This document shows, piece after piece, positions 58,051 to 64,000 of a stretch of DNA of 64,000 nucleotides. Position 1 is the stretch's first letter; each line of letters begins with the position of its first letter. Location: NCBI RefSeq assembly GCF_018873765.1, contig NC_057919.1:19136698-19200697 (forward strand), in the 5' to 3' direction. This DNA is from Telopea speciosissima. Taxonomy: Eukaryota; Streptophyta; Magnoliopsida; Proteales; Proteaceae. Under the pieces are notes generated by a model. It was given only the letters and a program-made list of their open reading frames with translations. It was not told where the DNA came from and made no database searches. The translations under genes were made by a program, and so were the position numbers.

Positions 58051-60287
58051 GAGTAAATTACTCCCCCCTCCCCTCTATTATGCTCTAATGACAAACCCCT
58101 CCCCTGGGTATTGAGTAATGATTCTCCCCTCCCCTATATTAACAAGATTCTATCAATCGTATCCATTCTGTTAAAAATGACTGTTAAGTGATGACATCAC
58201 CTTAAAAATATTCATTTAAATCCCAAAATGCCCTTATTTTTGTGATATTCCAATAATACCCCTAACCGTATCAAAACCCTAAAAACATCTCTAGACCGTT
58301 TCTCCAGTGTGGGTAATGGTCACCACCACCACCGCCGCCCTCACAACTTCCATAACCATTGTCGCATCCACCGCAGAGCAAGAAAACCATCCAATATTAA
58401 AGAACGGTTGGTATTTTTTTTTTTTTGGTTGAACAGTTGGTGCTTTCAAGGTTGGGTACTGGAGGTGATGGCAGCCTTTCAGATAAGGTGGTGATTCCTG
58501 ATCATATCCTTTTTTCACTGTTTCTCGTTCTTATCTTTTCTTCTCAGTACTCAGGTCAGATCATAATCTCTCTATCCTGCGGATAATTTCCTAATCTGTT
58601 CTTTGCAGTTATTAATCTTTTGGTTGTGTTTCTTGTTCTATAATTTTAGATTTCAACTCTGTTTTCAAAATCAATCATCAAAACCCAATCTTTTCACTGT
58701 TTTCCAAGAATGCTTCTTCAAGTAGGAATTCTAAATTTCTCAATCTTAGAATCTAACTTTTTTAATTATGTTTTCAAATCTAGGTATCAGTTTGGAATCT
58801 TAATTTATCGTTGTTTTCAAAACCAGATCTTTCTACTGATTTCATGGAATCCTAATTCCAACCTGTTTTCTTAAATCTCCCTGTTTTGAATCAAATATTG
58901 AGTTTTGAGTTAAACCTCAGAGAGTTGAATGTTGCCTGGTTGAACAGCGTGTGGACTGTAGGTATCTTCCCTAGCTTCCTCCTTTCCCCCCAGTAAGCCT
59001 TCTAATCTCCCTTTTCTCTTTCTGTTCCTTCTTCCTTTTCTTTCTTTTCCTCCTCCTTCCTTTACCTCGTATCATCTCTATTCTGTTCTGGCGCTAGTGC
59101 TGGTACAGCAAGAGAGGCATCGATCTCCCTACAGTTTCCTCCTTTTAATCTCAAGTTTTGGGACTTCATTATCTAGCAGTGGGCAATCCCTTTCTTCTGA
59201 AGCTCTGTTCGAGATCCTGCTGGACTGGGAAGTTTCATTCGAATTTCAGGTCTGGTTCTTCATTCTACCGCCAGATCTAGTTTCAGTCTCCTCCGGTTCC
59301 TTTGTCGTTGGTTGTTCCGACATTATAACTGTTCTATTTGGGAGGACTAGTAGTGGGGATCTCTCACCTCATATTCAACCTTGACCACATGACAGTTTAA
59401 ACATCTGAATTCTTGCTGGACTTCGGTCTGGAATTATTCTGTTGCGTGGTGATATGCTGTGTGTGTCTGAGTTATCATTTCCTCACCGTGGAGACCCTTT
59501 GCATTAGTGCGGCAGGGAAAGGGCAAGGAGAGAGCATGAGTGGGGACGGTGAGAGGGGTTGCGTTGGCAGCAGGGTGGGGGCAGAGTTGCAGGAAAGGGA
59601 TTGTAGGAGGAGGAAGAAGAAGAAGATTCAGAAGAAGGAGGGGGTAATATAGTCTTTTCCTATCACTTAACAGTCCTTTTTTATCGGAATGGGTACGGTT
59701 TAGGCTTGTAAAACGGTACGGTACCAAAAATAGGTACCCAATACCGATATCGTACCGTACCGTTTAAGAACCCTATTTTCAATATCTCAACCGTACCGCT
59801 ACGGTACGGTATGAAAACGGTATATAAAAAGGTATATATACGGTACGGTTTTGGTACGGTATGAAAATGGTATATGTACGGTACAAAAAATGGTATAAAT
59901 TTGATTTTTATAAACGCTATGTATATGAAAACGGTATATATACGGTACAAAAAATGGTATGCATACGGTACGAAAACGGTACGGTTATGGTAAAACGGTA
60001 CGGTTTCGGTACATACCGACGGTATGACCGTAAAAACCGTTACCGTACCATACCGTGGTCAATACCATTTGACCATACCATACCGTACCGTTTTTGCAAC
60101 GGTGCGGTTTGGTACGGTTTTACACGGGCGGTTTCGGTTTCGGTATACGGTTACGGTTCCAGATTGACACCCTGAGTACGGTTGATAGAATCTTGTTAAT
60201 ACAGGGGAGGGGAGAGTCATTACTCAATACCCAGGGGAGGGGTTTGTCATTAGAGCATAATCGAGGGGAGGGGGGAGTAATTTACTC
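58051..60287. mobile_element. non-autonomous Mutator-like element, ~110-bp terminal repeats
   Basis: Ends GAGTAAATTACTCCCCCCTC on both sides; the two ~110-bp terminal repeats differ at only a few positions. Perfect 9-bp duplication TTTTTCTAT at 58042-58050 and 60288-60296. The right inner terminal sequence (GACTGTTAAGTGAT) is separated from the end by a hAT MITE. Interior 58300-59640 has intron-like pyrimidine tracts and exon-like blocks; no family was recognised. The near-identical ends suggest a young insertion. Confidence 0.88.
59701..60175. mobile_element. hAT MITE built of GGTACGGT words
   Basis: Ends TAGGCTTGTAAAACGG and reversed TCAGGGTGTCAATCTGG, with exact 8-bp duplication GTACGGTT at 59693-59700 and 60176-60183. 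Its removal restores the right terminal repeat of the surrounding MULE (compare GGATACGATTGATAG on the left end). The interior is dominated by TACGGTACGGTA, ATACCGTACC and similar. Confidence 0.85.
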
Positions 60288-60350
60288 TTTTTCTATTTAT
60301 TTCCCATCTTTCATTTGTTTGTCTTTTTCCTTTCTCATCTCTTCCCCCCC

Positions 60351-60351
<1 letters not shown>

Positions 60352-60388
<37 letters not shown>
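60352..60388. repeat. AT dinucleotide microsatellite
   Basis: About 18 AT units following a C run; the Helitron at 60388 starts in its last unit. Confidence 0.9.
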
Positions 60389-60390
<2 letters not shown>

Positions 60391-61903
60391 TACTATATTA
60401 TAAAAGTAGGCACTCAAAAGTCATGGTAAATCTTTTCATACCAAAAATACCCTTCAACAATATCAATAAACCCAAAAAAATACCCTTCATTAATCGTTCT
60501 CCTGATTAGTAGATAAGGTATTTCCTTATCCATTCCCTCATTCTCTCCCAAAAACATAGGCTTCATTAATTGTGTCCCTCATTCTCTCCCAAAAAATAGC
60601 CTTCCTTAATCGTGAGTAGTTTACATTGAAATTTCCCTTTTTTTAGATAAGTGGATTTAAATTATTTAAGAAGTTAAGAATGAGTAGTAATAGTAATATG
60701 CCTATCAAAAAAATAATTTTAATTATTAATTATTACTTCTTGAAATAAATTTTACATTGAAATTTCCCTTTTTTTAGGTAAGTGGATTTAAATTATGAGT
60801 AGTAATAGTTATACGACTATCCAAAAAAAAATTTTAATTATTAATATAATTAAATAAGTTTACATTGAAATTTGCACAACTTGAAATAAGTTTACATTGA
60901 AATTTCCCTTTTTTTAGGTAAGTGGATTTAAATTATTTAAGCATTTGAGAATGAGTAGTAATAGGGATACGACTATCAAAAAACAAAAAAAAACTTTTCC
61001 ATTCTTCCAAAAAAAAAAAATAGAACGACTCTTCCTTTCTACCAAAAAATTTTTCCTTTTTTAAGGTAAGTGGATTTAAATTGCTTAAGAAGTTGAGAAT
61101 GAGTGGTAACAAGGATACGACTATAAAAAAATAAAAAAAAGAAACGAGTTTTCCTTTCTACAAAAAAAAAAAAACAAATAGATTTTCAATGCCATTGATA
61201 GTCAATTAACTTATGACTAATTTTACCATAATGTCACAAAAACAACAAAAAATTTACCCAAAAACCATAGTGGGAAGCCTATTAATGAGTGGGTTAGCCA
61301 TAATTGATAGCCAATTAACTTGTGTGTAGCCAAGATGTATAAATATTTACCCCAAAAAATCATATGAAAATCATAAAAATTTATTTGAACATGGGTCCCA
61401 CAAGACAAATTTTTTTTTTACATAATAGTTGGTGCGAAAAAAAGGAAGACATTCTATCACTGAAATATACACATTCTCACGTCTTTCTTCTTTCTAGTTC
61501 AATATTGTGGGCTCCCCTATAGGATGATTTGTGACCCATCAAAAGTGACTTATCCCCTAATGCGAATATGATTCTAGTACAAACGGGCAGCATGCTCATC
61601 CCTCTCTCATAGTAGGCAAATCATAAAATTTTTAAATACTATAGTTTTTATAATGAATACATCTAATCATGAACTTTGGTATGAAATTTACTAACATTGA
61701 TAGCCAATTAACTTGTGATTTTTAAAAGATTTGCAGTGCATATGTTTACTAGGGTTTCAAACTCAATATAATTTGTGCCATGCACGTGTTCGATAGTATT
61801 TTGCACATTGAGAAAGTCTCATTACCTTATAAAACCAAAATAATTTGCTCTCCAAACACTTAACAAATGCTTACATGTGCATTTGCACGTGCGTTTTTAC
61901 TAG
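60388..61903 (+). mobile_element. non-autonomous Helitron, 1516 bp
   Basis: Starts TCATACTATATTATAAAAG, ends TTTTTACTAG, and is bordered by A on the left and T on the right, the canonical Helitron A/T target. A hairpin ATGTGC-ATTT-GCACGT lies about nine bases before CTAG. No Rep/helicase coding. The body holds several ~120-bp imperfect direct repeats with TTTTTTTAGGTAAGTGGATTT (near 60640, 60770, 60910, 61055). Confidence 0.82.
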
Positions 61904-62320
61904 TATATACAGGTCCCCACACTGAGGTTATACGTCAGAGATAGAAGACTCAGCTTGCGTACCTTGGATACTACTCCAAGGTAACCGGGTGAACTCCCTC
62001 GTCCCTGGACCGTCAAGGTAATGTATCACGCCAAAAGACATGATAGCCCCAGCCCTATCTTCAGGTCCAGAGATTTCCCCACACGGCAAGGACCGCCTGC
62101 ATGGGATGCATACCATTGTTACGATTGACCGTTCGAAGGGTTGGTGTGGCCGGTACAACCAATCAGAACCACCAGGCAATGTGAATCTCACTCTATCATG
62201 AACAATCGGGACCTCCCCTGAGCCCCTCAAGGGCCGTCCCCTCCGCCTTCTTCTCCTTCGACGTTCGCCAATCGTAGAGGACAGCTGATTGAGTCAAAAC
62301 CTGAATTTAAAGATTATATA
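61904..62320. other. unique spacer between two facing Helitrons
   Basis: 417 bp, more GC-rich than its surroundings. The minus strand has an open frame 61928-62230 (VPIVHDRVRFTLPGGSDWL, PCGEISGPEDRAGAIMS). I do not recognise it; it may be a retroelement or gene fragment. No inverted ends of its own. Confidence 0.5.
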
Positions 62321-64000
62321 CTAGTAAAAGCGCACGTGCAAATGCACGTGTAAGCATTTGCTAAGTGTTTGGAGAGCAAAATATTTTGGTTTTATAAGGT
62401 AATGAGACTTTCTCAATGTGCAAAATAGTATCGAACACGTGCATGACCCAAATTATATTGAGTTTGAAATCCTAGTAAACATATGCACTACAAATCTTTT
62501 AAAAATCACAAGTTAATTAGCTATCAATATTAGCAAATTTCATACCAAAGTCATGATTAGATGTATTCATTATAAAAACCATAGTATTTAAAAATTTTAT
62601 GATTTGCCTACTAAGAGAGAGGGATGAGTATGCTGCCCGCTTGTATTAGAATCATATTCGCATTAGGGGGTAAGTCACTTTTGATGGGTCACAAATCATC
62701 CTATAGGGGAGCCCACAATATTGAATTAGAAAGAAGACGTGAGAAGGTATATATTTCAGTGGTAGAATGTCTTTCTTTTTTTCGCACTAACTATTATGTT
62801 AAAAAAAAATATTAGTCTTGTGGGACCCATGTTCAAATAAATTTTATAAATTTTCATATGATTTTTTGGGGTAAATATTTATACAACTTGGCTACGCACA
62901 AATTAATTGGCTATCAATTATGGCTAACCCACTCGTTAAAAGGCTTCCCACTATGGTTTTTAGGTAAATTTTTTGTTGTTTTTGTGACATTATGGTAAAA
63001 TTAGTCACAAGTTAATTGACTATCAATGGCATTGAAAATCTATTTGATTTTTTTTTTTGTAGAAAGGAAGACTCGTTTCTATTTTGGAAAAATGGAAAAG
63101 TTTTTTTTTTTTTGATAGTCGTATCCCTATTACTACTCATTCTCACCTTCTTAAGCAATTTAAATCCACTTCCCTAAAAAAAGGGAAAATTTTTTGGTAG
63201 AAGGAAGAATCATTCTATTTTTTTTTGGAAGAATGGAAAAGTCATTTTTTTTTTTTGATAGTCGTATCCCTATTACTATTCATTCTCAAATGCTTAACTA
63301 ATTTAAATCCACTTACCCAAAAAAAGGGGAATTTCAATGTAAACTTATTTCAAGTTGTGCAAATTTCAATGCAAACTTATTTAATTATAATAATAAAAAT
63401 AATAATTAATAATTAAATTTTTTTTTTTTGATAGTCGTATAACTATTACTACTCATTCTTAACTTCTTAAATAATTTAAATCCACTTACCTAAAAAAAAG
63501 GGAAATTTCAATGTAAACTTATTTCAAGAAGTAAAGGGAAATTTCAATGTAAACTAATTTTAGCCTCCACTTACCTAAAAAAAGGAAAATTTCAATGTAA
63601 ACTTATTTCAAGAAGTAATAATTAATAATTAAATTTTTTTTTTTTGATAATCGTATCACTATTACTACTCATTCTTAACTTCTTAAACAATTTAAATCCA
63701 CTTACCTAAAAAAAGGGAAATTTCAATGTAAACTACTCACGATTAAGGAAGGCTATTTTTTGGGAGAGAATGAGGGACACGATTAATGAAGCCTATTTTT
63801 TTTGAGAGAGAATGAGGGAGTGGATAAGGAAATACCTTATCTACTAAGTAGGAGAACGATTAATGAAAGGTATTTTTTTGGGTTTATTGATATTGTTGAA
63901 AGGTAGTTTCGGTATGAAAAGATTTGCAGGTTACAGACTTTGTAACCTGACTTTTTTTGTCCTTGGAAAACTATGTGTCAATTACATAGAGTGTCTAAAT
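62321..64000 (-). mobile_element. second Helitron of the same family, inverted, 5' end beyond the window
   Basis: On the minus strand it ends TTTTACTAG with T following, preceded by the perfect hairpin CACGTGC-ATTT-GCACGTG. It matches the left copy along 62321-63925 with small indels; 63926-64000 does not match the left copy, so the 5' end differs or lies further out. It has about five copies of the TAAGTGGATTTAAAT minisatellite unit (near 63165, 63310, 63480, 63570, 63700). Confidence 0.78.

Noticed and set aside
59681..60175. Tyr/Arg-rich open frames on both strands
   Set aside because: They arise from the GGTACGGT repeats of the hAT MITE.
60388..64000. Single foldback/MULE element with ~1.5-kb terminal inverted repeats
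   Set aside because: The inner ends have Helitron hairpins, CTAG and A/T borders, and the outer ends differ, so two separate Helitrons explain it better.

Overview
This is nuclear DNA of a flowering plant; the species was not identified. Evidence: GT-AG introns; a starch-pathway gene, a HECATE-type bHLH gene and a lumazine synthase remnant; captured DUF868 and CC-type glutaredoxin fragments; and plant repeat families (Angela/BARE and SIRE-like copia, L1- and RTE-type LINEs, Au SINEs, MULEs, hAT and Tourist MITEs, Helitrons). No tRNA, rRNA or CRISPR was seen.

Layout. 1-2740: poly-A tract, a tandem array of ~150-bp repeats and a 1.4-kb solo LTR inside the array. 2741-13611: an L1-type LINE split by a rearranged Angela/BARE copia element (3241-12699) that carries an extra inverted LTR. 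13745-17128: a Pack-MULE-like element with a DUF868 fragment, itself split by a second LINE. 17255-19272: several MITEs. 19342-20571: two exons of a decayed plastid lumazine synthase gene. About 21790-25480: a SIRE-like copia remnant on the minus strand with an RTE LINE inside its integrase. 27464-30015: a nine-exon gene for a divergent ADP-glucose pyrophosphorylase small subunit. 30405-40605: MITEs, a MULE, LTR fragments and one Au SINE. 41190-41966 (minus): an intronless HECATE-like bHLH gene. 42569-48212: an Au SINE, a MITE and a second Pack-MULE carrying a glutaredoxin C-terminus. 50102-52045 (minus): the last two exons of an unrecognised coiled-coil gene, with an LTR fragment and an Au SINE upstream. 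55157-60287: transposon and LTR remnants, an RTE LINE fragment, and a MULE with a hAT MITE in its terminal repeat. 60388-64000: two related Helitrons with their 3' ends facing each other.

The host genes do not form one pathway. Two (ADP-glucose pyrophosphorylase-like and lumazine synthase) are plastid metabolic genes, and both look compromised: the first by loss of catalytic residues with an intact reading frame, the second by loss of the start codon, a frameshift and missing exons. The bHLH gene looks intact. Most of the window is nested transposable elements, and several insertions can be dated relative to each other from exact target-site duplications. No clearly new biological system was found; the most unusual structures are the three-LTR copia element, the related gene-capturing MULEs, the tail-to-tail Helitrons and the catalytically altered AGPase gene.
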